DNA from: Paracoccus maritimus
Lineage (GTDB): Bacteria; Pseudomonadota; Alphaproteobacteria; Rhodobacterales; Rhodobacteraceae
NCBI RefSeq assembly: GCF_025195095.1
Contig: NZ_JANAVZ010000010.1
Coordinates: forward strand, 1-64,000
Direction: 5' to 3'
Length of the DNA stretch: 64,000 bases
Of the stretch, positions 51,553-59,859 are shown one piece after another; the stretch's first letter is position 1, and the number at the start of each line of letters is the position of its first letter. The position numbers were made by a program, and so were the translations under genes. The notes under the pieces were generated by a model. The model made no database searches, was not told the DNA's origin, and saw nothing but the letters and a program-made list of their open reading frames with translations.

Positions 51553-52083
51553 TCAGGCCGAGCTCAGCTTATAGACCCGGCCCCTTTCGGGGAGTTTTTC
51601 GGAGGTCACATCCAGCCCCAGCTTCTTCTTCAGCGAACCGGAAATGGCGCCCCTGATGCTATGGTGTTGCCAATTCGTCGCTTCGGCGATCTCGGCAATA
51701 CTTGCGCCCTCCGGCGCCTGAAGCATGGCGATCAGCTGGGCCTGTTTGGTGCCGGGGCGCTGGGCGGCGGCGATGGCCTCGGGCTTGGCATCGCGCAAGC
51801 CCGCCATGGTTTTCACCACGACCGGGTCGATGCCGACGGCCGCAAGGCCTTCGGGCGTGGCGATCAGCGTGGTGCCATGCCCGTCGCCGGTTTCACGCCA
51901 GAGCGGTTCGTTACGCCGAAGATTGGCATCGACCTCTTCGAGGAAGCCAAGCTTGATCATCCGGCCGATGGTCATCTTCGCTGCAGCCCCATGCAGCCCC
52001 TCGGGCAGCGGCAGTGCGAGATTGCCGGTCCGGGCGCTGGCGCGCGTCAGGATCAGGGTCTGGGTGTCGGTGAGTTTAGTCAT
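51553..52083 (-). CDS. DUF3489 protein, intact copy
   Basis: A 176-aa protein: MTKLTDTQTLILTRASARTG, then KMTIGRMIKLGFLEEVDANL, a linker, and the C-terminal DUF3489 region (SIAEIAEATNWQHHSIRGAI followed by SGSLKKKLGLDV), which looks like a winged helix. It is the intact counterpart of the truncated copy at 3272-3754. It is transcribed opposite to the early and packaging genes. A regulatory DNA-binding role is plausible from the fold. Confidence 0.8.
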   Translation of the reverse strand: MTKLTDTQTLILTRASARTGNLALPLPEGLHGAAAKMTIGRMIKLGFLEEVDANLRRNEPLWRETGDGHGTTLIATPEGLAAVGIDPVVVKTMAGLRDAKPEAIAAAQRPGTKQAQLIAMLQAPEGASIAEIAEATNWQHHSIRGAISGSLKKKLGLDVTSEKLPERGRVYKLSSA

Positions 52084-52178
52084 GGATGGCTCCGTGCATT
52101 GCCGCCGCGTGCTGCGGTCGGCTTCTACGGAACCGGACCCCGCTGCGCGGGGCATAACAGTCGTTTCTGGCCGACCAA

Positions 52179-52407
52179 TCAGGCGGCGTGTTCGCCCTCG
52201 CCGAAGGCAAAATCGCTGATCTGCTTCAGCAGGTTCGCCTGATGTTCGAGGCTGCCGACATTGGCCCAACTCACCCGCTCGGGATCGGCGCCGAAATGAT
52301 CGTCACTGAAGGCCTGCAACCCGGGCCAGCATGGCGTCGATTTCGACTTTCTTGGCGATGAAGGCGGTCAGGGCGGCTTCATTGCTGCGGGCGGGTTTGC
52401 GGGTCAT
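52179..52407 (-). pseudogene. 75-aa phage protein, frameshifted copy
   Basis: Aligned with 3850-4077 it keeps the start and the end (DFAFGEGEHAA). One extra base near 52318-52324 (CTGCAACCCGGGCC against CTGCAGCCGGGAG) shifts the frame. No full-length product can be made. Confidence 0.7.
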
Positions 52408-52420
52408 TCCGGTCTCCGGG

Positions 52421-52440
52421 TGCATCGTTTCGTTGATGCA
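52421..52440. promoter_or_regulatory. Operator-like hairpin, second copy
   Basis: Identical to 4091-4110: TGCATC and GATGCA arms with an eight-base loop, between the 75-aa pseudogene and the terminase pseudogene. Confidence 0.45.
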
Positions 52441-52517
52441 GCATCGCTCTGGCGCGGCCTGAAGTGTAGATAATTCTCAGTAATATCATTGCTTTATAAT
52501 CAACAGGGAGAGCCGCG

Positions 52518-53071
52518 ATGCAGGGCATGAGCGAACGCGCCTATGCGGCCCATGTCGGGCTGTCGCGCGGGGCAATCCAGAAGGCGCGCGAAAGAGGGCG
52601 GCTGGTGCTGTTTGCCGATGGTTCATCGATGCGGCGGCGTCTGATGCCCGGCGCGCGGCAACCACCGATCCCGATCAGCAGAACCGGTCGAAAGGCGGCA
52701 CCGCGCGACAAATATCGGCACCGAAACGGACGTCGCGCCCCGCGGAGAACCTCTCCGCCCCGTCGATCTCCGGTCCGAGCGACAGTTCCTCCTATCTGAA
52801 GGCCCGGACGGCGCTGACGGTCTATCAGGCGCAGGAACGCCAGATCGCCATCCAGAAGAAGAAGGGCGTGCTGGTCGACCGTGCACGGGCCGAGACGCTG
52901 GTCTTTCGCCTCGCCCGGCAGGAACGTGATGCCTGGGTGACATGGCCCGCCCGCGTCGCTGCGATCATGGCGGTGGAATTGTCGGCCGAGATGGAAAAAA
53001 CCACCGGGGAATCCGTGAGCATCGGCACCGGGGTGCTGCAGAGGGTGCTGGAAACCCATGCCCGAGCTTGA
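52518..53071 (+). pseudogene. Terminase small subunit, decayed copy
   Basis: It starts MQGMSERAYAAHVGLSRGAI like the intact gene at 4200. An indel after FADGS (near 52625) shifts the frame. The later part (KARTALTVYQAQERQIAIQK, TTGESVSIGTGVLQRVLETH) is readable in another frame and ends at 53071. The match to the intact gene is lost at 53063 and no large terminase follows. Confidence 0.78.
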
Positions 53072-53079
53072 ACAGCCTC

Positions 53080-53435
53080 CCGACCGATATATTTGCCGCC
53101 GCGCCCGCGCAGTCCCTTCGGCAATGGTGGGGCGAGATTGCCCACACGGGTGCACGACCTGGGCAGGATTAATCTCCGGGTGTCGGAAAGTTTCGTCATG
53201 ACTGGCTCTGTTTGCCGCCGCCGCAGGTTACGGTCGGCTTCTACGGAGTTGGATCCCACCGCGCGGAGCATAGCGGTTGTTTCGGGCCTTCGCCTTACTT
53301 CCGTTCAGCACCATCAGGATCGCTCTGACGGGCATAAACGTAAAAGAATATCTGTCAATTTCATTGCCTTAAGGCCGAGCGCGTGAGCCGTGACGCAGGG
53401 TATAAGCGAACGTGTTCAGGCAGAGCGCAGGGCCG
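53080..53435. pseudogene. Third, older copy of the DUF3489/terminase junction
   Basis: On the minus strand from 53199 the sequence reads MTKLSDTRRLILPRSCTRVG, then NLAPPLPKGLRG, a degenerate DUF3489 N-terminus. At 53216-53270 is the same leader (CGGTCGGCTTCTACGGA) found before the other DUF3489 copies. At about 53394-53430 the plus strand keeps a corrupted small-terminase start (GCAGGGTATAAGCGAACG). The 75-aa gene has been lost from between them. It directly follows the right repeat copy. Confidence 0.7.
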
Positions 53436-53552
53436 AAGCCGTATTGCGCACTCTATGACTCACCCGATCACTCTGAACGCCTCACCTTCTGATGCCGGCA
53501 CATGACTTGTCTCAACCTTCATGATGGTCCAATGAATGCAGGGGGGTTCGTC

Positions 53553-54242
53553 ATGCCTGAATTTCTTGTCTCTCAGGTGCGTGTCGGTCGCGTGAAGCCG
53601 CTCCGTGCCGAAGCCATTCCGAGTGGCATCCGCAAGTACAGTGTCGCAGGACCGATTGCCGCGGCAGTCTGTGGACTGGATGGTGATGAGCAGGGCGACC
53701 GGCGCAATCATGGAGGCCCCGACAAGGCCATCCACGCCTATGCCGCCGCCCATTATCCAGCCTGGCGCAACGATCTTCCTGAGCTTGCGGCAGAATTTCA
53801 ACCCGGTGCCTTCGGGGAAAATCTTGTCGTCCACGGCGCAGTCGAGGCCGATATCTGTCTGGGCGATCAGTCGACGCTTGGCGAGGCATTGCTGGAGGTG
53901 AGTCAAGCGCGCCAACCCTGTTGGCGGCTGAACCTGCGCTTCCAGCGGCACGACATGGCACGTCGCGTGCAGGAATCCGGGCGCACTGGCTGGTATTTCC
54001 GTGTTCTCAAACCCGGGCACATCGCGCCGGGGCAGACGGCGCGGCTGGTCGAACGACCGCATCCGGAATGGAGCCTCGATCGGGTCTGGACCCTTCTTTA
54101 TCGGGACCGAAACAACCGCACGGCATTGACCGCCTTCGCCGCACTGCCCGGCCTGCCCGAACGGTGGCGGAACATGGCCGAAGCGCGGCTGGCCAATGGG
54201 CGCACCGAGGATTGGACGCGCCGGCTGGAAACGCCGGCATGA
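53553..54242 (+). CDS. MOSC domain protein (YiiM-like)
   Basis: A 229-aa protein with a C-terminal MOSC domain: GDRRNHGGPDKAIHAYAAAH, FGENLVVHGAVEADICLGDQ and EVSQARQPCWRLNLRF with the conserved Cys. A 3-alpha domain follows (PEWSLDRVWTLLYRDRNNRT). The length and motifs match YiiM, which reduces N-hydroxylated compounds with molybdenum cofactor. The start at 53553 (MPEFLVSQVRVGRVK) is preferred; 53532 is possible. It marks the return to ordinary chromosome. Confidence 0.85.
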   Translation: MPEFLVSQVRVGRVKPLRAEAIPSGIRKYSVAGPIAAAVCGLDGDEQGDRRNHGGPDKAIHAYAAAHYPAWRNDLPELAAEFQPGAFGENLVVHGAVEADICLGDQSTLGEALLEVSQARQPCWRLNLRFQRHDMARRVQESGRTGWYFRVLKPGHIAPGQTARLVERPHPEWSLDRVWTLLYRDRNNRTALTAFAALPGLPERWRNMAEARLANGRTEDWTRRLETPA

Positions 54243-55132
54243 GTGCAGAACCCGAGGAGCGCCCCGGCCGACCCTTGCCCATCGTCATCTCGATTCAGAG
54301 CCAGATCGCATGGGGCCATGTCGGCAATTCCGCCGCTGCCTGGCCGATGCGTGCCTGCGGGGTCGAAGTGATCGAAGTGCCGACTGCGCTACTGTCGAAC
54401 CATCCGCACTATCCCTCGATGCGCGGCCGCCTGCTGGACCCGGATCTGGTCGACGAGATCCTGTCGGGCCTTGCCGAGCGCGGGATCCACCAGCGCGCAA
54501 CGGCCATTCTGTCGGGCTTCATGGGCCAGGCCGGGACTGCCTCGGTGGTGGCCGCGTTTGTGCGGCAAGCCAAGGACGCGAACCCGGATCTGCTTTACGC
54601 CTGCGATCCGGTGATTGGCGACGCCGATCTGGGCTTTTTCGCCGATGCGGCGCTACGCAGGGCTTTCGCCGAAGATCTCGTGCCGCTGGCCGATCTGATC
54701 CTGCCGAACGCGTTCGAACTGGAAGCGCTTTCCGGCGTCGCCATCGACGGCCCGGATGCCGTTGCCGCCGCCCGCGCCGTTCTGGGCACGCCTGCCGTGG
54801 TCGCGACATCGGTGCCGGTCGAGGGCTGGCCAGACCGGCTTGGCACGGTGACGGTCAGCGACGCCGGCCGCAGCATCATCAAGATGCCTAGGCTGCCGGT
54901 CCGGCCGGCCGGCACCGGCGATCTGCTGGCGGGCCTGACAGTGGCACGGCTGGCCCTCGGGGTCGATCTCGACACAGCCGTGGCTCGGGCGGTCGCGGGC
55001 GTGGCGGCGGCACTGGCGCGCACATCCGGCGAGCCTTGGGCCGAAATGCCGATCGCAGCCGCCATCTTTGCCATCGTCACGGCCACGGGTCGAGAGACGA
55101 TGCCTGAATCCGGAACGGAGCAAATGCGATGA
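54239..55132 (+). CDS. pdxY: Pyridoxal kinase (PdxY-type)
   Basis: A 297-aa ribokinase-family enzyme that phosphorylates pyridoxal to PLP. The N-terminus VISIQSQIAWGHVGNSAAAW and FPTALLSNHP-like stretch (PTALLSNHPHYPSMRG) are typical of pyridoxal kinases. The CDPVIGDADLGFFADAALRR and LPNAFELEALSGVAIDGP motifs also fit. The catalytic Asp is in RPAGTGDLLAGLTVARLALG. It overlaps the MOSC gene by four bases (ATGA) and the DUF488 gene by four. Confidence 0.87.
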   Translation: MSAEPEERPGRPLPIVISIQSQIAWGHVGNSAAAWPMRACGVEVIEVPTALLSNHPHYPSMRGRLLDPDLVDEILSGLAERGIHQRATAILSGFMGQAGTASVVAAFVRQAKDANPDLLYACDPVIGDADLGFFADAALRRAFAEDLVPLADLILPNAFELEALSGVAIDGPDAVAAARAVLGTPAVVATSVPVEGWPDRLGTVTVSDAGRSIIKMPRLPVRPAGTGDLLAGLTVARLALGVDLDTAVARAVAGVAAALARTSGEPWAEMPIAAAIFAIVTATGRETMPESGTEQMR

Positions 55133-55479
55133 CACAGATCTGGCTCAAGCGCGCGTATGAGGCCCCGGCGCCGTCGGATGGGCAGCGCATCCTCGTCGAC
55201 CGCCTGTGGCCGCGCGGCGTCTCGAAGGAAGAATTGCACCTCGACGACTGGATGAAGGAAATCGCGCCCAGCGACGCGCTGCGCGACTGGTTCGGTCACG
55301 ACCCGGCCAAGTGGAAGGAATTCCAAACGCGATATGCAAAGGAACTGGACAAGAACGGCGACGCCGTCGCGCCGCTGAAGCAAAGGCTCGACAAGGGGCG
55401 CGTGACGCTGGTCTTCGCCGCCAAGGATGAGGCGCATAACAACGCTGTGGCACTGAAAGCCTATCTCGAAGGCAACTGA
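55129..55479 (+). CDS. DUF488 family protein
   Basis: A 116-aa protein with the DUF488 pattern: RILVDRLWPRGVSKEELHLD, WMKEIAPSDALRDWFGHDPA, KWKEFQTRYAKEL and VTLVFAAKDEAHNNAVALK. The small family is widespread and has no firmly established reaction. It is translationally coupled to the pdxY-like gene. Confidence 0.88.
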   Translation: MTQIWLKRAYEAPAPSDGQRILVDRLWPRGVSKEELHLDDWMKEIAPSDALRDWFGHDPAKWKEFQTRYAKELDKNGDAVAPLKQRLDKGRVTLVFAAKDEAHNNAVALKAYLEGN

Positions 55480-55594
55480 TATCATCGGTCGGCCGCCGCG
55501 GCACCAGTCTACCACCGCTCAACATCGTGAGGCCCGCGATACGAGGCCGCGCGATGCACGTTGACCCCGACCTTACGTCTCGTCCGGGCGGCAG

Positions 55595-56020
55595 CTACCG
55601 CTCGGACGAGAAGTGGGCCTTGAGATAGTCGAGGATCACGGTCTTCGTCTCGGGTTCGGGCTCGAACATGCCCTGTTCGTCGACCATCCACTGCCACAGA
55701 TCGTCCCAACGGGCATCGGTGATCCGTTGTTGTTTGATGATCTCGGTGGAGTGACAGGCGGTGCACTGATAAAACGTATCCTCGGCACCCCGCGCATCGG
55801 GCAGTCCGCCAAGCTCTTCATTGGCGGAAATCTCCGCCTCGGGATCCTGCGCCGGTGCGCGCAGCGCCGCCATCGGATCGTCGGCTGACGGTGTTCCTGC
55901 CGCCGAAGCCGCAGCACGCATCGGATCGGGACGGCTCTGCGCCATTGTCGCGGCAGGGATGCCTAACAGGGCAACGGCGACCGCTGCGGAAATCAGGGCA
56001 CGCATCCGCTCTCTCCTCAT
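55595..56020 (-). CDS. c-type cytochrome, partner of sulfite dehydrogenase
   Basis: A 141-aa secreted monohaem cytochrome. A signal peptide (ALISAAVAVALLGIPAATMA) is followed by a linker and one haem site, FYQCTACHSTEIIKQQRITD. The axial Met is probably in WMVDEQGMFEPEPE. It overlaps the end of the sulfite-oxidase-like gene by four bases, matching the SorA-SorB arrangement of molybdoenzyme plus cytochrome. Confidence 0.85.
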   Translation of the reverse strand: MRRERMRALISAAVAVALLGIPAATMAQSRPDPMRAAASAAGTPSADDPMAALRAPAQDPEAEISANEELGGLPDARGAEDTFYQCTACHSTEIIKQQRITDARWDDLWQWMVDEQGMFEPEPETKTVILDYLKAHFSSER

Positions 56021-57326
56021 GTCGCGATCAGGGCGATGCGATGCACCATGTTGTTGCCGTAACCGCGCGGGTTCCAGCCCGGTGTCGTGACCGGCTGGCT
56101 AAGCCCGTTCTTGTCGGTCGCCCGCGCCCAGACCTCATAGTAGCCAGCCTGAGGCAGTGTCACATCCGCACGCCAGCGCTGCCAGGCAAATCGGTTCGGC
56201 GGCGGGTCAAGCTTGGCCTCCTGCCAGGTCTGGCCGAAATCGATCGAGACATGCATGGCTGCCACGTCACCATTGCCGGCCCAGGCATGACCGCGCACCT
56301 CGCTGGCCGTGCCCGACGCCACCTCGGTCCCGGTGCGCGGGAAGGTGACCAGCGATTTGACCGGCATTTCGGTCATCACCACCATATCCTGTTCAGGAAC
56401 CTCTGTGCCCGGCGAGACGGGATAGGCCGGGAGACGATAGGAATAGCCGGTCATCTTGGCCCCGTCATGTTCCTGATCCCGAATGGTGATCTTGGTCAGG
56501 TATTTCTGGCAGGCCGAACCCGGATAGCCCGGAATGACCAGCCGCAAAGGAAACCCATGCAGCGCCGGGATGTCCTGCCCGTTCATGTCCCATGCGATGA
56601 TCCCGTCCTCGGCCATCGCGTTGTCAATCGGCACCCCGCGCGAAATCACCTCCTTCTCGGAATCGCCGGAAAGATGCACGTCATTGCCGTAATGCGCGGT
56701 ATAGACTGCGCTGTCCTTGACCCCGGCCTTGGCCAGCACGTCCTTGAGCCGCACCGGTCCATTCCGGGCAACCGACGGCGCCCGTGGTCCACTGGTTGCC
56801 CGAGGCGCCGGGGTTGAAGAACGCCCGCCCGTTGCCGCCGCATTCCAGCACCAGCGCGCTGGTGACATTCTCGAACCCCGATTTCAGATCCTCGATGCTC
56901 AGTTCCAGCGGCGTGTCGACTTCACCGTCGATCGTCACCGTCCAGCCAGCCGCGTCGCCGTCCAGCGCGGTCTGCGGGACAAGCCCGTTCATGCGGATGA
57001 AAAGATGCTCATAGGGCGTGAGGTCGTCATCCAGCAAATAGGCCGGCACCTCGGCGTTCAGCGGCCGGTCGCTCAGCACCGAAAGCCCATCCTTGTCGCC
57101 CAGATGCTCCTGTCCGGTATCCTGCGCCAGCGCCACCGGGATCAGCCCCATGGGCAGATTCCGTTCGAACGGGATGGTCATCCCCAAGGCCGCCCCCAAG
57201 GCCGAGGCCCCCCCCGCGCAAAAGCGCGCGGCGCCCGGTGTCAGGATTGTCCGTGCCGCAGTCCAGAGTTCTCCGGTCACTGACTGAATGAATATCGCTG
57301 TCCCGATCTTCCAGGTGATCTGGCAT
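56017..57326 (-). pseudogene. Sulfite-oxidase-like molybdopterin enzyme (SorA/SoxC-like), frameshifted
   Basis: Two ORFs encode one enzyme. The upstream part has a TAT-type leader in one frame (GRRALLRGGGLGLGGGLG), then IPFERNLPMGLIPVALAQD and the Mo-ligand Cys in ALVLECGGNGRAFFNPGASG. After WTTGAVGCPEWTG (about 56770) sense moves to another frame (VRLKDVLAKAGVKDSAVYTA, IIAWDMNGQDIPALHGFPLR and VIPGYPGSACQKYLTKI), ending RIALIAT. A second shift lies near an eight-C run around 57209. Either two real indels or homopolymer errors. With the TauE-type exporter and cytochrome it would form a sulfite oxidation and export module. Confidence 0.78.
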
Positions 57327-57413
57327 GAGGTCCTCCTCTTTCCTCGCGACTCCTCGAAAGAATCATGCCACACGAATGTGCCATTCGACAAATACGGGGT
57401 GGCCTGACAGACC

Positions 57414-58103
57414 TCATGAGGCCGAATTGCCGGTCGCACCCATGTCCAGGCTGACCGTTTCGAGATGAATCGCCATCGCCGCCGATGCGCCACTGGTATC
57501 ATGACGCTCGACGGCATCGACGATCCGGTCATGCTGGTCGCTGTGGATGGTTCTGAACGCCTCCACCCCGATGCGACGATATGTCCTTTCCCACGCTCGT
57601 TGCCAGGCAACGCGACGACGTACGCCGGACAGATAGCCGAGAAAGCCTACAAGCACCGGATTGCGCGAGATGTTGGCCAACGCTTGATGGAATGCGTCGT
57701 CCGCCTGTTCGCATGCGGCGCGGTCGGGGGCCTGACGGCCCTGCCTGACTTTCTGCCGCAACAGGGCGATGTCATTGGCAACGGCATGTCGCGCAGCTTC
57801 GGACGCCACCATCGGCTCCAACAGCATCCTTGCCCGCATCACGTCGGGTGGCGTGGCACCCTCGATCAATAACAGGTCACGGAGCGGCAGATACCGGGGC
57901 CTGGGTCCGCGAAAGGTGCCCTGTCCGACATGGCGCCAGATGGCACCGTCCTTCTCAAGCGCCGACAGGCATGTTCTGAGTGTCTGCCGACTGCAACCAA
58001 GTTGGCGCGACAGATCCCGTTCGGCGGGCAATCGCGCTCCGGGTTCCAGATCTTCCAGCAGTCCGACTAGTGCTGACCGCAGTTCGGCTGTTTTGCGTCT
58101 CAT
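57414..58103 (-). CDS. GntR-family regulator, FadR/FCD subfamily
   Basis: A 229-aa regulator with an N-terminal winged helix (LEPGARLPAERDLSRQLGCS, RQTLRTCLSALEKDGAIW) and an FCD domain (MRARMLLEPMVASEAARHAV, DDAFHQALANISRNPVLVGF, SDQHDRIVDAVERHDTSGAS). FCD residues Asp/His line a metal-dependent effector pocket. It is divergent from the TauE-type exporter and upstream of the sulfite oxidase-like gene, so it may control both. Start 58103 has a GGGGG tract upstream. Confidence 0.85.
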   Translation of the reverse strand: MRRKTAELRSALVGLLEDLEPGARLPAERDLSRQLGCSRQTLRTCLSALEKDGAIWRHVGQGTFRGPRPRYLPLRDLLLIEGATPPDVMRARMLLEPMVASEAARHAVANDIALLRQKVRQGRQAPDRAACEQADDAFHQALANISRNPVLVGFLGYLSGVRRRVAWQRAWERTYRRIGVEAFRTIHSDQHDRIVDAVERHDTSGASAAMAIHLETVSLDMGATGNSAS

Positions 58104-58189
58104 CTGCAGCCCCCTTCCACGGACCAATTTGCAGACCAATATGGAAAGGCGCAAGTGACATAGACACACGCACCGAACGGATCCAACAC

Positions 58190-58942
58190 ATGTTGCTTGA
58201 ACTGCTTTTTCTTTCTATTGCCGGTTTTGCGGCGGGCCTGCTGAATGCCGTTGCTGGTGGCGGGACATTTCTCAGCCTTCCTGCCCTTCTCTATGCTGGC
58301 CTGCCCCCAGTCAGCGCCAATGCAACGGCGACTTTGACGGCGCTGCCTGGTTATCTCAGCAGCGCATGGGGATTCCGCGAGGACATGCGCGCGGAAGGCG
58401 CACTTGGCCTGAAAGCGATCATCGGCATCGCAGCGTTGGGCAGCATCCTCGGGGCGATCCTGCTGATCATCACACCGGGCGACACCTTCATGGGGGTCGT
58501 GCCGTGGCTCTTGTTGCTGGCCACCGTGATGTTTGCCGCCACCCGGTCCCTTCTGAAACTGTTGCGACAGCATGGAACCGGGCTTGCCGGCCCTGCCATA
58601 TCCTGCGCGGCCATCCTTGCGGTGGCAATCTATGGCGGATATTTCAATGGCGGTGTCGGGATAATGTTGCTGGCGGTCTTCGGACTGCTCGGCCATACCG
58701 ACATGCATGGCATGAATGGCTTGAAGAACCTGCTGTCTGCGGTGCTGTCGCTGATTTCGGCGGCGACCTTCGTGGCTGCAGGGCTGATTGCGTGGCAACC
58801 GGCACTGCTGATGGCTGTTAGCGCCACATTGGGCGGCTACGCAGGTGCGCGCCTCAGCCGTCGAATCGTGCGAACAGACCTTTTGCGCGTGTTCATCGTT
58901 CTGGTCGGCGCCGTCATGACTGTGGCATTTTTCATGATCTGA
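58190..58942 (+). CDS. TauE/SafE (TSUP) sulfite/sulfonate exporter family protein
   Basis: A 250-aa integral membrane protein with about eight hydrophobic segments. The TSUP repeat signature is at the start (FAAGLLNAVAGGGTFLSLPA) and again in the second half (AIYGGYFNGGVGIMLLAVFG). It may export sulfite or an organosulfonate made in the cytosol. The location beside the sulfite-oxidase-like gene and GntR regulator supports a sulfur role. Confidence 0.87.
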   Translation: MLLELLFLSIAGFAAGLLNAVAGGGTFLSLPALLYAGLPPVSANATATLTALPGYLSSAWGFREDMRAEGALGLKAIIGIAALGSILGAILLIITPGDTFMGVVPWLLLLATVMFAATRSLLKLLRQHGTGLAGPAISCAAILAVAIYGGYFNGGVGIMLLAVFGLLGHTDMHGMNGLKNLLSAVLSLISAATFVAAGLIAWQPALLMAVSATLGGYAGARLSRRIVRTDLLRVFIVLVGAVMTVAFFMI

Positions 58943-58952
58943 CAGCGGCAGT

Positions 58953-59837
58953 TCAGCCCATCCGCTCGGACGCGAACTCGCCTGGGCTGGCAGGGAACAC
59001 CACTGTCTTGTCGGCGTTCAGAAAGACGCGTCGGTGAATATGAGCATGGATGGCACGGGCCAGAACCTGATTTTCGACGTCGCGTCCCAAGCTTACATAA
59101 TCCGAAGCGTTCTGGGCATGGGTGACGCGGATGATGTCCTGCTCGATGATCGGTCCCTCGTCCAGATCTGCGGTCACGTAATGGGACGTCGCGCCGATCA
59201 GCTTCACACCGCGATCAAACGCTTGTTTATAGGGATTGGCACCTTTGAATGAGGGCAGGAACGAGTGGTGGATATTGATGATCCGCCCGGACATTTCCTG
59301 ACACATCTGATCGGACAGCACCTGCATGTAGCGTGCCAGCACGATCAGATCCGCGCCGGTATCGCGAACGATTCGCATCTGTTCGGCTTCCGCCTGCTGT
59401 TTGCTGTCCTTGGTGACCTTTATGAAGTGGAACGGGATATCGTGATTCACGACAATCTTCTGATAATCCATATGATTCGAGATCACGCCCACGATATCGA
59501 CCGGCAGCGCCCCGATACGCCAGCGATACAGCAAATCATTCAGGCAATGTCCGAAGCGCGAAACCATGATGATGACCTTCGACTTCCGGGCGGGATCGTG
59601 AAAGGCAAACTCCATTCCGGTTTCGTCAGCGATCGGCGCGAAGGCTTGGCTGAGTGACTCCGGAGTCTGCTCGGATTGTACCGAAAACATCAATCGCATG
59701 AAAAAGCGGTCATTCACGACATCGGAGAATTGCGAACTGTCCAGGATGTTGCAGCCTTGCCGAGCCAGATAGTCCGCTATCCTTGCCACGATTCCCGTCC
59801 GGACCGAGGACGAGACCGTCATGATGAGGTGAGACAT
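58953..59837 (-). CDS. purU: Formyltetrahydrofolate deformylase
   Basis: A 294-aa enzyme that hydrolyses 10-formyl-THF to formate and THF. An N-terminal ACT domain (SSVRTGIVARIADYLARQGC) is followed by the formyltransferase-type catalytic domain with the GRIINIHHSFLPSFKGANPY and TADLDEGPIIEQDIIRVTH motifs (His and Asp catalytic). The start at 59837 (MSHLIMTVSSS) suits the family. In the sarcosine gene cluster it disposes of one-carbon units from demethylation. Confidence 0.92.
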   Translation of the reverse strand: MSHLIMTVSSSVRTGIVARIADYLARQGCNILDSSQFSDVVNDRFFMRLMFSVQSEQTPESLSQAFAPIADETGMEFAFHDPARKSKVIIMVSRFGHCLNDLLYRWRIGALPVDIVGVISNHMDYQKIVVNHDIPFHFIKVTKDSKQQAEAEQMRIVRDTGADLIVLARYMQVLSDQMCQEMSGRIINIHHSFLPSFKGANPYKQAFDRGVKLIGATSHYVTADLDEGPIIEQDIIRVTHAQNASDYVSLGRDVENQVLARAIHAHIHRRVFLNADKTVVFPASPGEFASERMG

Positions 59838-59859
59838 TCCCAGCAATCCTTTCCGGTTC

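Larger units (their letters stand above)
3353..53063. mobile_element. Putative ~49.7-kb unit flanked by 1.4-kb direct repeats
   Basis: The bounds are the outer ends of the two repeat copies. Inside lie a late phage half, the five-gene cargo block, a tRNA-Met attachment remnant, the metal island, an integrase and an early phage half. Read as a circle joined through the repeat, early genes run straight into intact packaging genes. Outside lie a histidine kinase gene and a chromosomal MOSC gene. The unit is inferred from this layout; it has not been shown to move. Confidence 0.55.
51660..53063 (+). repeat. Right copy of ~1.4-kb direct repeat (DUF3489-75aa-terminase junction)
   Basis: It matches 3353-4750 in the same orientation. 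Here DUF3489 is intact, but the 75-aa gene and the small terminase gene have indels, and the terminase end is lost at about 53063. The defects are complementary to those of the left copy. Confidence 0.85.

Noticed and set aside
50901-51656. 251-aa ORF as a complete gene
   Set aside because: It contains methyltransferase C-terminal motifs in only part of its length and lacks the catalytic region, so it is treated as a remnant.
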